Positions 16,667-24,879 of a DNA stretch of 40,548 bases are shown piece by piece; position 1 is the stretch's first letter, and every line of letters starts with the position of its first letter. The stretch lies in the NCBI GenBank assembly GCA_003132305.1, contig PKXJ01000006.1:47379-87926 (forward strand), given 5' to 3'. The notes below the pieces were generated by a model that had not been told where the DNA came from, ran no database searches, and saw only the letters and a list, made by a program, of their open reading frames with translations. The position numbers and the translations under genes were made by a program. The stretch comes from Acidimicrobiaceae bacterium. Its GTDB lineage: Bacteria > Actinomycetota > Acidimicrobiia > Acidimicrobiales > RAAP-2.

Positions 16667-18577
16667 TTGGACAACGAGAAGAACGACACCGCCAACGCGG
16701 CCGGCGACACTTCGACGTTGGCCGGCCAGTTGCTGAGCGCGTTGCAGCTGTCCCAGGACGCCACGCTGGAGTTCGTGAGTGCGTGGTTCGACGGCGCCGC
16801 CGAGGTGGTCGCCAAGCTAACGGACATGGCCGCGACGCCCCAGCCCGACACCGTTCCGTCACCGAATGAACTCTTCACGTTCGCCCAGCAACTTCACGGC
16901 GCCCAACAGGAGTTCATTGCCGAACTCACCAATAAGGCCGACCCGGTCTCGTTTTTGGGTTCACTAAAGGCGGCCCAAGCTGCGTTGCTCGCCAAACCCG
17001 CCGAGATCGCCGCGGCCAACGCCCGTCTCGCGATCGGCCTCGACGCCGCGGTGCGTGCGACGCTCGATTGCGCCAACGGAGTCGCGCCGGCGGCTCCCAT
17101 GTCGCCGTCATCAGGGGACTCGCGCTTCAAGGACCCGGCGTACGCGGAGAGCCCCCTCTACTTCTTGCTGGAACAGCAGTACTTGTTGGGTTGTCAGTAC
17201 TTCGGTGAACTACTCGACGCGGCGCAACTCGACGAGAGTGAAGACGCTAAGGCGCGTTTCGCCGCGAAGTTCCTCCTGGACGCGCTGGCGCCCACGAATA
17301 CACTCCTCGGCAATCCCGCGGCGTTGCGTGAGGCCTTTAACACCGGCGGCGAAAGCCTGGTTCGCGGGGCGAGGAACATGATGGAGGACTTGCGCGACAA
17401 GGGGGGCTGGCCCTCGCAGGTCGACAGTTCCGGCTTCGAACTCGGTGTCAACATGGCCGCCACCCCCGGGGCCGTTGTCTACCGCAACGAACTCATTGAG
17501 TTGATCGAGTACGCCCCGCAGACCGAGCACGTGTTCTCGGTACCCCTGTTGTTCTGTCCGCCGTGGATCAACAAGTACTACATCATGGATCTGGCCCCGG
17601 GTAAGAGCCTCATCGAGTGGGCCGTGCAGCACGGACACCGGTGCTTTGCGATCAGCTATCGCAATCCCGATTCGAGCATGCGCGACCTCAGCTTCGAGGA
17701 CTACCTGCGACGCGGTTTCTTCGACGCGATACGGGTCATCCGCGAGATCACCCGTGCGCTCGAAGTCAACACCGTCTCTCTGTGCCTCGGTGGCACGTTG
17801 AGCGCCGTAGGCATGGCGTACAACGCGGCGATCGGCGACACGTCCATCAAATCGGCCACACTGCTCAACACGATGACCGACTTCAGCGTGCCCGGGGTAC
17901 TCGGACTCTTCACGGACGAGGCCACGATCGCGGGGCTCGAAGCGCAGATGCAAAAAGACGGCGTCCTCGAGGCCGACGCGATGTCGCACGTCTTTGACGC
18001 CCTTAGGGCCAACGACCTCATCTTTCAGTACATCGGCAACAACTGGCTACTCGGTAAGCAGCCGGCCGCTTTCGACCTCCTGGTGTGGAATAACGACGGC
18101 ACGCGTATGCCCGCCAAGATGCACTCGGAGTACCTGAGGTCGTGCTACCTCAACAACGAGTTCGCCAGAGGGGAGTTCACGGTCGACGGGCGCGAGCTCC
18201 ACCCCAAAGACGTCAACATCGACACCTACGTCGTCGCCGCGATCAACGACCACATCGTGCCGTGGACCGCTGGTTACAAGACGGCCAAGATCTTCTCTGG
18301 TCCCAACCGATTCGTGCTCACGACCTCGGGTCACATTGCCGGCGTGGTGAATCCGCCCGGGCCCAAGCCCAAGTACTGGTCGAACGACGCTCGTCCCGAC
18401 GATCCCCAAGCATGGAAGGACGGAGCGACCTTGGTAGATGGCACGTGGTGGGAGGACTGGTCCCAGTGGATCGACGCGCGCGGCGGCGACGAGATTGCGC
18501 CACCCGATCATCTCGGCAGCGAGAGCCACCCATCACTCGAACCAGCTCCCGGCAGCTACGTGCGTGTCCGCGCTTGA
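16667..18577 (+). CDS. phaC: PHA synthase with phasin-like N-terminal domain
   Basis: This enzyme polymerises hydroxyacyl-CoA into polyhydroxyalkanoate at the granule surface. With the chosen start it has 636 residues. Residues 1-90 form a phasin-like segment: LSQDATLEFVSAWF and FTFAQQLHGAQQEFIAEL match the two helices of the short phasin at 15199. The PhaC N-terminal domain follows, then the alpha/beta-hydrolase core. The catalytic triad is C373 in SLCLGGTL, D528 in AINDHIVPW and H556 in SGHIAGVVNPP. The usual first glycine of the GxCxGG box is serine. The frame is open to 16556, but promoter P3 lies inside that part; TTG 16667 has AGGGA upstream and begins like the phasin (DNEKNDTA against VEEKAKST). 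Its stop overlaps the next gene. Confidence 0.93.
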   Translation: MDNEKNDTANAAGDTSTLAGQLLSALQLSQDATLEFVSAWFDGAAEVVAKLTDMAATPQPDTVPSPNELFTFAQQLHGAQQEFIAELTNKADPVSFLGSLKAAQAALLAKPAEIAAANARLAIGLDAAVRATLDCANGVAPAAPMSPSSGDSRFKDPAYAESPLYFLLEQQYLLGCQYFGELLDAAQLDESEDAKARFAAKFLLDALAPTNTLLGNPAALREAFNTGGESLVRGARNMMEDLRDKGGWPSQVDSSGFELGVNMAATPGAVVYRNELIELIEYAPQTEHVFSVPLLFCPPWINKYYIMDLAPGKSLIEWAVQHGHRCFAISYRNPDSSMRDLSFEDYLRRGFFDAIRVIREITRALEVNTVSLCLGGTLSAVGMAYNAAIGDTSIKSATLLNTMTDFSVPGVLGLFTDEATIAGLEAQMQKDGVLEADAMSHVFDALRANDLIFQYIGNNWLLGKQPAAFDLLVWNNDGTRMPAKMHSEYLRSCYLNNEFARGEFTVDGRELHPKDVNIDTYVVAAINDHIVPWTAGYKTAKIFSGPNRFVLTTSGHIAGVVNPPGPKPKYWSNDARPDDPQAWKDGATLVDGTWWEDWSQWIDARGGDEIAPPDHLGSESHPSLEPAPGSYVRVRA

Positions 18578-19323
18578 GTAACGCCCCACTTCAAACCAAC
18601 GAATCGCTCGAGGTGTCGGTCCGCGGACACCAGGTCCACCTCCGGATGGAGGGCGAGGGGGACCCGCTGTTGTTGCTCAACGGGTTGACCCGGCCCCTCA
18701 GCAGTTGGGGTCCCTTCATCGAGTCACTCGGTAGTCGCACCGTCGTGAGCTTCGACGCGCCGGGCGTTGGCGAGAGCCCGGCACCACTGCTGCCGCTGTC
18801 GATCGCCCAACTCGCCGACGTCACGGCGGCAGTCCTCGACGAGATCGGCCTCGATCGCGTGGACGTTCTTGGTTACTCCCACGGAGGGGCGGTCGCGCAG
18901 CAGTTCGCCGCACACTATCCGGAGCGGGTTCGCCGCTTGGTGCTCGCGGCCACCTCGTGCGGTGCCGGATCAACGCTCGCTGGTTGGGACACGCACGACG
19001 GTGTGGAGGTCCTGATGAATGGAATTTTCCGGGCGAATGCACTTTCGACGTTGTGGCGCACGATGGCCATATCCACGTGGTCGAGCATCCCGTTTCTCGG
19101 CGCCATCGCGGCCCCCACGCTCGTCGTGGGCGGCAGCGAGGACCGTGTCGCGCCACTAGCGAATAGTCAGGTGCTCGCTAGTCGCATTCCGAACGCCACG
19201 CTGGTCGAACTCTCGGAAGGTCACGACCTACAACAACCAGAGGCCGCCGAAAAGTTGGCGCGAGTGGTCGAAAAGTTTCTCGCGCGCGAAGCGTTAATGA
19301 CCAGCGAGCACGCTGATCTTTGA
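18574..19323 (+). CDS. Alpha/beta hydrolase, PhaZ-like PHA depolymerase candidate
   Basis: A 249-residue alpha/beta-hydrolase. LLLLNGLTRPLSSW (32-45) forms the oxyanion region, S102 in GYSHGG is the nucleophile, and D190 and H217 (SEGHDLQQP) complete the triad. FDAPGVGESP followed by AVAQQFAAHYPERVRRLVLA resembles the intracellular medium-chain PHA depolymerase PhaZ of Pseudomonas (FDVPGVG, ALAQQFAHDYPER), though this protein is about 30 residues shorter. With the synthase directly upstream, a role in polymer turnover is likely. The TTG start at 18574 overlaps the synthase stop as TTGA, so translation is probably coupled. A different ester substrate cannot be excluded. Confidence 0.82.
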   Translation: MSNAPLQTNESLEVSVRGHQVHLRMEGEGDPLLLLNGLTRPLSSWGPFIESLGSRTVVSFDAPGVGESPAPLLPLSIAQLADVTAAVLDEIGLDRVDVLGYSHGGAVAQQFAAHYPERVRRLVLAATSCGAGSTLAGWDTHDGVEVLMNGIFRANALSTLWRTMAISTWSSIPFLGAIAAPTLVVGGSEDRVAPLANSQVLASRIPNATLVELSEGHDLQQPEAAEKLARVVEKFLAREALMTSEHADL

Positions 19324-19367
19324 GCGCTCAATCACATTCTCAACGAACGCCGAACAGGGAGATAACC

Positions 19368-20276
19368 ATGGAAGAACTGCGATTTGACGGACGAGTCGCG
19401 ATCATCACCGGGGCCGGCGGCGGCCTCGGGCGTGCCCACGCGCTCGCGCTCGCTCACCGCGGAGCCAGCGTCCTGGTGAACGACCTCGGGGGCGCACTCG
19501 ACGGTAGTGGATCGTCGGCCACGGCCGCCCAGCGTGTCGTCGAGGAGATCACCGCCTTCGGTGGCGTCGCGGCACCGAACCACGACAGCGTCGCCACCGC
19601 AGAAGGCGGCGCGGCGATCGTGCAGAGTGCCCTCGACGCGTTTGGCCGCGTCGACGTATTGATCAACAATGCCGGCATCCTGCGCGACCGGGCGTTTCAC
19701 AAAATGGACGCCACGTTGATCGACCAAGTGCTCGACGTTCATCTGAAGGGAGCGTTCTACGTCTCGCAACCGGCGTTTCGTTTGATGCGCGAGCAGGGTT
19801 ACGGTCGAATTGTCAACACCAGCTCGGCCTCGGGGCTGTTCGGCAACTTCGGACAGGCCAACTACGGTGCGGCGAAAGCCGGACTCGCTGGACTAACACG
19901 GGTTCTGGCGCTCGAGGGTATCGAGCACGGTATCAAGGTGAACGCCATCGCCCCGATCGCTCTGACGCGAATGACCGAGGGCATTCTCGGCGACCTCGCG
20001 CCCAAGGTCTCGCCCGAGACCGTGAGTCCTCTCGTGGCGTACCTCGCGAACGAGGAGTGTGCGGTGAACGGCAACATCTACTCCGTTGCCGGGGGACGAA
20101 TCGCGAGGATCTTGGTCGCCGAGACGTACGGCGTCGTGTTGCGTGAGAACACGCCCGAGGCCGTCAGTGCCCAGATCTACCAGATCGACCAGTTGGACCC
20201 GGCTCGGCTGCACGAGCCATCGTCGCTGGACAACGAGACGACGATCATCGCGAAGGCCTTGTCGGAAGCGTCGTAA
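19368..20276 (+). CDS. SDR dehydrogenase of MFE-2 (3-hydroxyacyl-CoA dehydrogenase) type
   Basis: A 302-residue short-chain dehydrogenase. TGAGGGLGRAHA (14-25) binds the nucleotide, NNAG is at 100-103, the catalytic serine is in SSASGLFGNFGQ near 153, and Y166/K170 form YxxxK. The stretch SASGLFGNFGQANYGAAK and the C-terminal extension after residue 240 are typical of the dehydrogenase domain of peroxisomal multifunctional enzyme type 2, here free-standing without hydratase or sterol-carrier domains. It should interconvert 3-hydroxyacyl-CoA and 3-ketoacyl-CoA, linking beta-oxidation to PHA monomers. ATG 19368 has GGGAGA 6 bp upstream; TTG 19320, overlapping the previous stop, is an alternative. 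It is the last gene of the synthase operon. Confidence 0.88.
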   Translation: MEELRFDGRVAIITGAGGGLGRAHALALAHRGASVLVNDLGGALDGSGSSATAAQRVVEEITAFGGVAAPNHDSVATAEGGAAIVQSALDAFGRVDVLINNAGILRDRAFHKMDATLIDQVLDVHLKGAFYVSQPAFRLMREQGYGRIVNTSSASGLFGNFGQANYGAAKAGLAGLTRVLALEGIEHGIKVNAIAPIALTRMTEGILGDLAPKVSPETVSPLVAYLANEECAVNGNIYSVAGGRIARILVAETYGVVLRENTPEAVSAQIYQIDQLDPARLHEPSSLDNETTIIAKALSEAS

Positions 20277-20607
20277 GGGTCCGGACGAAGAGTTGGATGT
20301 CTCACTGTTCGCGAGATCGACAGGTCCGTTCGTTCAATCTATGGAAGGTGAGCGGCCCCTTGACGCCGCCGCCGGGACTTATGATCGTCGTTCAATGCGG
20401 TTGATTGGGTAAGCGACCCATTGAACCAATGCTCGGCGGCCTTTCGAGATGGACAAGTCGCAGTCAATTCTCAAAGGCGGTAGCTGTGATTGTCGAGGTG
20501 CTTCGTAACGCCTTGTGCAAATGCAAGCAAATCTCCAACTCGTCATGTTCATCCACCTGGTGCGACGTTTACACGATGGATAGGGTGTCGCTAAGGGGGT
20601 GGTTCAG
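20277..20607. other. Intergenic region before the PhaB-type gene
   Basis: No gene is seen. It should contain the promoter of the reductase. CTTGTGCAAATGCAAGCA near 20513-20530 contains the half-site CAAGCA of the cluster dyad, but the arms are 8 nt apart instead of 6 within CTTG/CAAG and no TTGACA is present. TTTACA near 20568 and GATAGGGT near 20579 could be a weak promoter. Confidence 0.35.
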
Positions 20608-21348
20608 ATGGCCGAGCAAAAAGTAGCGGTGATCACCGGAGGGACGCGAGGAATTGGGCGAGCGATTTCGATGGCCCTCGCCGAAAGCGGCGTGCACGTG
20701 TGTGCCGGCTATCAATCAAATCGCGAGGCGGCCGAGTCGATGTGCGAGGCAGCGGAGAAAATGGGGCAGTCCGTCAGTATTCATCAGATGGAGGTTGGTG
20801 AACCTGAGGACTGCGTACGTTTCGTCAATGACGCCACAGAAGAACACGGTCACGTTGACTATCTCATTAACAACGCGGGTATCAATATTGACCGCACCGT
20901 GCGTCGGATGACCATTGACGAATGGCACGGCGTCATGCGGATCAACATCTCCGGATGTTTCTACATGATCAAGGCGGTCATCGAACACATGATCTCGCGA
21001 GGATCGGGACGAATCGTCAATATCAGCTCCATCATTGGCGAGACGGGAAACGTAGGCCAAGCCAACTACGCGACGGCCAAGTCGGGAATGCACGGACTCA
21101 CCAAGACGCTCGCTCTCGAACTCGCAGGAAAGGGCATCACCGTCAACTGTGTTGCTCCGGGATTCATCAATACTGACATGATGGCGTCAGTGCCCGAAGC
21201 GGTACTCGAAAAAATCGTCGCGCAAATTCCGATTGGTCGACTGGGTAAACCTGAGGAGGTTGCGTATGTGGTGACCAGTCTCCTTGATGACCGAGCGTCG
21301 TACGTGACGGGTGCCGTCATTTCGGTCAATGGCGGACTTGACATGTAG
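20608..21348 (+). CDS. phaB: Acetoacetyl-CoA reductase (PhaB-type SDR)
   Basis: A 246-residue NADPH-type short-chain reductase that makes (R)-3-hydroxyacyl-CoA, the PHA precursor. TGGTRGIGRAI (10-20) is the cofactor loop, INNAGIN starts at 87, S140/S141 lies in VNISSIIGETGNVGQ, and Y154/K158 form YATAK. GYQSNREAAES after strand 2 and the MTIDEWHGVMRINISG stretch are as in PhaB; FabG proteins are very similar, so the name rests partly on the neighbourhood. ATG 20608 follows AAGGGGG; GTG 20599 is an alternative. It has its own upstream region, unlike the tightly packed synthase operon. No ketothiolase gene (PhaA) is present in the window. Confidence 0.85.
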   Translation: MAEQKVAVITGGTRGIGRAISMALAESGVHVCAGYQSNREAAESMCEAAEKMGQSVSIHQMEVGEPEDCVRFVNDATEEHGHVDYLINNAGINIDRTVRRMTIDEWHGVMRINISGCFYMIKAVIEHMISRGSGRIVNISSIIGETGNVGQANYATAKSGMHGLTKTLALELAGKGITVNCVAPGFINTDMMASVPEAVLEKIVAQIPIGRLGKPEEVAYVVTSLLDDRASYVTGAVISVNGGLDM

Positions 21349-21844
21349 CGACAGGGTACGTCTTTTGGTTTAAAGGTGCGAGAAGTGGAGGCGTCTAGCG
21401 TGGCGTTTTGCTATGGGAATCTCTGTGAAGTTCATTCTTCGATGCTTAGCATGGTGGGACTGAAGGAACGCCGCCAAAAAGGGATTGGCAAGGGCAATAG
21501 CTGAATCTCGTCAAGCCAAAGTTAACAATCACCCTCTAATCAGCTTCTGTGTGCCTCCCGGATCTCGATCCCGGCACACTCCGCTCCATTTTGGAGCATT
21601 CTGGTCCTCGCTCAACGTCCAAAGTTGCTGGTCAGAGAAGATGTGTCGTTCGCCAACGTTCGCTGAAATCCTCCCAAGTCTGATCTGTTGGTCAGACGAT
21701 TGGCTACGCAAAAGTTCGTACACCGGTCTAGCCAATGTTCGGTTTGAGTTACAAGCTGGGGAAGTGATCCAACTTCGCTTTGGAGCCGACTAGGTCAAAC
21801 TGTCAACCAAACGTGCAGCAATCCTAAGTAAAAGCAATCTCAGT
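21349..21844. other. Boundary between PHA cluster and accessory island, no gene seen
   Basis: About 500 bases without a recognisable gene; one open frame of 102 codons (21485-21793, +) has no family features. An imperfect hairpin at 21550-21578 (TGTGCC/GGCACA with an inner GGATC/GATCC) and a TTGGCTA/TAGCCAA inverted pair (21700-21706, 21729-21735) are present. From here rightward the DNA becomes richer in A+T. No integrase, transposase or clear attachment site is visible. Confidence 0.4.
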
Positions 21845-22723
21845 TTAGATCCTACTGAAAAGCTCCTCGTCAACTGTCACGTCGTCAAAGTTACGCGTAA
21901 CAGTCTGAACGCCAAGAGAGTATTTCTTTAAGAGATCGCAAAGTTGTTCTCCGTCAACGAGCTCAACCGTCGGAGCGCCGTCTCGCACCGCTTCATCTTG
22001 TGCGCTCTTGGTGAAGCTGCCCGTCGTGATTAAGAGGCCTTTTTCACCCCTCCCAGACATAGCTCCTCGAAATTCTCTAACTTCACTTGGTGACACCGTG
22101 CCCTTGTACCTCTTGCATTGGAAGAATATGCGAAAGGGAACCAGAGAGATTTGGTACACGCCGATTCCGTCGATTCCACCGTCGCCGCTTCTTCCAGTCA
22201 CTTGAACGCTTTGAAACCCCGCCTCCCGGAGGAGTTGTTGAGCGAGTCGCTCAAACGCGCTCGGGTGCATAACTTGAAGGCGCTCCAAGAGTGTTTGTCT
22301 CCAAGACGCCTCGAGACATGAATCCTCGATGAAGGAATTATTGATTTTCTGCATAGTTCGAGAATCTGGATCGGTCAGGAGCGATCTTGACTCTCTGATT
22401 TGAAGGTCGCCGTGGTGACTGTGAATATCGGATTCGGATAAGCCAAAATCTTGGTCGCACATTGTCCACACGCCCCACGCAGAATTCCTTATTAGGCCAT
22501 CTCGTTTCAGGAGGGTCCGTGACCAACCTAAGAGTCTGTATATCTCAGATAGGCCAACATTCTTTTTGGACCGAATCGCAAGTTGTTCGTCAGAGAAGCC
22601 TTGGCTCTGAATTACCTCGTTATTTATTTCGCCAACCCGACCGGATCCGCCTAGCTTCCGGAGCGCATCTATAGTAGGTGGCATAAGTTCTCTCGAACTT
22701 GGCAAGTATTCGTTTTCACTCAT
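21845..22723 (-). CDS. Mrr-type restriction endonuclease
   Basis: A 292-residue protein with the architecture of Mrr, a modification-dependent (type IV) nuclease. Residues 15-90 form the Mrr N-terminal winged-helix domain (LLGWSRTLLKRDGLI, then GVWTM). The catalytic domain begins near 150: FERLAQQLLREAGF (157-170), GRSGDGGIDGIG (177-188) with catalytic D185, and FFQCKRYKG (200-208) with the Q-x-K element, followed by EVREFRGAM. GLLITTGSFTKSA is the usual distal strand. Proteins of this kind cut DNA carrying foreign methylation. It is the last gene of a leftward group with the CPGW protein and the HNH nuclease, and its A+T-rich sequence suggests acquisition by transfer. Confidence 0.9.
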   Translation of the reverse strand: MSENEYLPSSRELMPPTIDALRKLGGSGRVGEINNEVIQSQGFSDEQLAIRSKKNVGLSEIYRLLGWSRTLLKRDGLIRNSAWGVWTMCDQDFGLSESDIHSHHGDLQIRESRSLLTDPDSRTMQKINNSFIEDSCLEASWRQTLLERLQVMHPSAFERLAQQLLREAGFQSVQVTGRSGDGGIDGIGVYQISLVPFRIFFQCKRYKGTVSPSEVREFRGAMSGRGEKGLLITTGSFTKSAQDEAVRDGAPTVELVDGEQLCDLLKKYSLGVQTVTRNFDDVTVDEELFSRI

Positions 22724-22901
22724 TTGTGAAATTTAAACCTTCGTGATACAAGTTTCTAATAGTTGATAGTGCGTGGTCCAGGAGTTGAGATAGAAAAGCT
22801 GAACTCGTTTGCGATCACGTCATTGTCAGATCGAGTTACCAATACTTAATTGCACAGAAGAATCGTTGACGGCAGAATCCGAATTTGGTCTTCAGTCCAC
22901 A

Positions 22902-23288
22902 TCAATTGGAAGCTAATCGCCACCCTCGATATTTCTTCAAGATTGATCGAGTTGGCCATTGTCTCTTTGGAAGGGGACGTTTTCCCAAGGGTTTGGGAGA
23001 GATGATACGCGCTGATATTTCTCCACCCGCTACAACATTGAGAGTACTTGTTGTGGGTTCGAAATACCAACCTTTTGAGCAGATGAATATCAGCTGTCCG
23101 GTTTCCCATCGAACACCGACGAGCCAACCGGGACAACCTGTGCTCGGGCACTTTCTCCGGCTTCCTGTGGTTCGACCTTCAATTGCTCCACTAAGGCTTC
23201 GAAATGTCAGACCCTCTTCGATGCCATTGTCACTAAAAGGAAGGTTCCGTTGGCACGGCCCGAGTTTTGAAACATCTACAATCGACAT
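22902..23288 (-). CDS. Small conserved-looking protein with CPGW zinc-ribbon-like motif
   Basis: A predicted 128-residue protein. CPSTGCPGWLVGVRWETGQ followed by FICSKGWYF holds three cysteines and several tryptophans in a pattern that looks selected and could bind zinc. Then come VVAGGEISARIISPKPLG and a C-terminal YRGWRLA. The opposite strand over the same bases is also open, but only this frame gives an ordered motif. It sits between the HNH nuclease (59 bp upstream) and the Mrr nuclease, all in one direction. The start ATG lacks a clear ribosome site. The function is unknown; a DNA-modification reader or nuclease partner is a guess from position. Confidence 0.55.
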   Translation of the reverse strand: MSIVDVSKLGPCQRNLPFSDNGIEEGLTFRSLSGAIEGRTTGSRRKCPSTGCPGWLVGVRWETGQLIFICSKGWYFEPTTSTLNVVAGGEISARIISPKPLGKRPLPKRQWPTRSILKKYRGWRLASN

Positions 23289-23346
23289 AAGTTAAAGCGG
23301 CCCCCAACGTATTGATAATTGATTGCGGTCATTCGGATCAGGGTAC

Positions 23347-24282
23347 TCACTTTTTGAATACGAAGTCTCGGTGATATTCGAGAAACCCCTCTTGGCGTCT
23401 GGTGAACTCTCCGACGTTCATTCTTAGATCGAGCTGCCACTTATTCACGACATCAGGTTTGAGAGTTGAACTTTTCAAAATGACGCCGTTTTTCTTAAAG
23501 GAAAGGTACCCGCGATCAAATAGATGGTCGACGTGCGGAGACAGCAACAACCCGTTGGAGCCATCAAGCCGCTCGGAATCATTCGACTGACTCCAAGGCT
23601 TAATATGACTCGCTCGAAGATGACGCTGTTCGGTAATTCCCGTTATTCGACAGTTCTTTTCTATATGGGCGACTTCCTTCTTGAAAAAACCCTGTCCTCT
23701 CCGAGCTAAGGAAAGAGCTCGAATTTCAGTAGGGCCAATGTCTGTTCTTGTACGAAGTCGCGAGTCCTCATCGTCGACCATGTCGTCGGACATTTCGAGG
23801 TCTCGTTCGGCCAGGCCCTCGACGGCAATCTCATTAAGGTCGACTTGACATGCACTCTTGTACAAAGAACCGAGATTCTCTGGAACGGAATAGAGGTACT
23901 CCATATTGACTCGACCTTGCTTGTTAATTGGCCCGTAGAGAGCGGGTCCTAATAGCTGATATTCGCTGAGCATTGTCTTGGGGTCAAAGGCGTCGCTGAG
24001 TTCTTGGAATTCGACGTCAACCAGCCAGCCATCTTCGTTCCAGTACTGGTTTGCGAATTCAAAGTCGGGTCGTGGGCAGGAACGTGCCATATTCATGACT
24101 ACACCGACGGCGTTGATTGAACCTCTGAAGTACGAAAAAATGCAATCTCCAGGTTCAGCGAGTAGCATCGAGTCGTAAGCGACGCGATGTCGATTGAGCT
24201 TGTCGAGTTTCGGCGACCACATGTAGCCGCCGGGAATTTCGTGCTGGTAAGTCCTGCCTTGATTGACCCACCAGTAATTCAT
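23347..24282 (-). CDS. HNH endonuclease with EVE-like N-terminal domain
   Basis: A 311-residue protein. The first 135 residues (MNYWWVNQGRTYQHE, GDCIFSYFRGSINAVGVV, YWNEDGWLVDVEF) resemble the EVE/PUA-like domains that read modified bases in type IV restriction proteins. A charged linker leads to the C-terminal HNH_2 domain: CRITGI (211-216), ASHIKPW (224-230), NGLLLSPHVDHLFDRG (243-258). H226, H250, D252 and H253 are the likely metal and catalytic residues. The expected role is cleavage of DNA with foreign modifications. It heads the leftward group that ends in Mrr, so the two type IV-like nucleases may be one layer of defence. The EVE assignment is by general pattern. Confidence 0.85.
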   Translation of the reverse strand: MNYWWVNQGRTYQHEIPGGYMWSPKLDKLNRHRVAYDSMLLAEPGDCIFSYFRGSINAVGVVMNMARSCPRPDFEFANQYWNEDGWLVDVEFQELSDAFDPKTMLSEYQLLGPALYGPINKQGRVNMEYLYSVPENLGSLYKSACQVDLNEIAVEGLAERDLEMSDDMVDDEDSRLRTRTDIGPTEIRALSLARRGQGFFKKEVAHIEKNCRITGITEQRHLRASHIKPWSQSNDSERLDGSNGLLLSPHVDHLFDRGYLSFKKNGVILKSSTLKPDVVNKWQLDLRMNVGEFTRRQEGFLEYHRDFVFKK

Positions 24283-24879
24283 GGCAGATTGAACTCAAGT
24301 GGTGAAGTCAAACGGGCGAGCTGACTCATTGGCGGAGCTTAGATTGAGCCTAAGACAGCAATCAGCAGGGACGGCATCCAGTAGAAATTCTCCAATGATT
24401 ACTGCGGGTGTACGTTGAGTTGCTGTGGGATTAAAAGAGGGCTCTGACCAGTAGGAATGGTCCAGCGCCGAGGGGCAAGTCCTAAATAAGTGCTCAAATC
24501 GTTTGCGGGTGCCAGTCTTGTTGTGTGTTGTCGATTTAGTCGGTGGGAAAACGAGGGATTAATTCGTAAGCTGTTTTGACCTCATCTCGAGCGCAGGATA
24601 CGAATCCGCAGCAGTGACCGAGAATGATTTGGTTTCCGCATTTCGTTAAAAGCACCGACGTCTATTCCGGTTGTAGAGTTCCGGGAACGTGAATAAGGGG
24701 CGAAAACAACGGAACATTTCGTTGCTTGAGCCGGGGGATGATTCGTAGATGGTCACATTGCCAGCGGAGACTTTATCCACTGAGTGCTCTCTGCGAGGAA
24801 GTGGTATTGCGCCCGAAATTCATATCGCTGCATCGCGCTACCTTGCATCAATTGAAGCGAGTTTCTCGTTAGGAACGAA
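24283..24879. other. Divergent intergenic region, no gene seen
   Basis: These 597 A+T-rich bases separate the leftward HNH gene from the rightward membrane protein. I see no coding frame, tRNA or repeat, and no promoter close to consensus on either side. The length is unusual for bacterial DNA and may mark a junction between island modules. Confidence 0.4.

Noticed and set aside
21550-21578. Hairpin TGTGCC/GGCACA as a terminator or tRNA remnant.
   Set aside because: The stem is interrupted, no T-run follows, and it is 200 bp from the PhaB gene; no tRNA arms fit.
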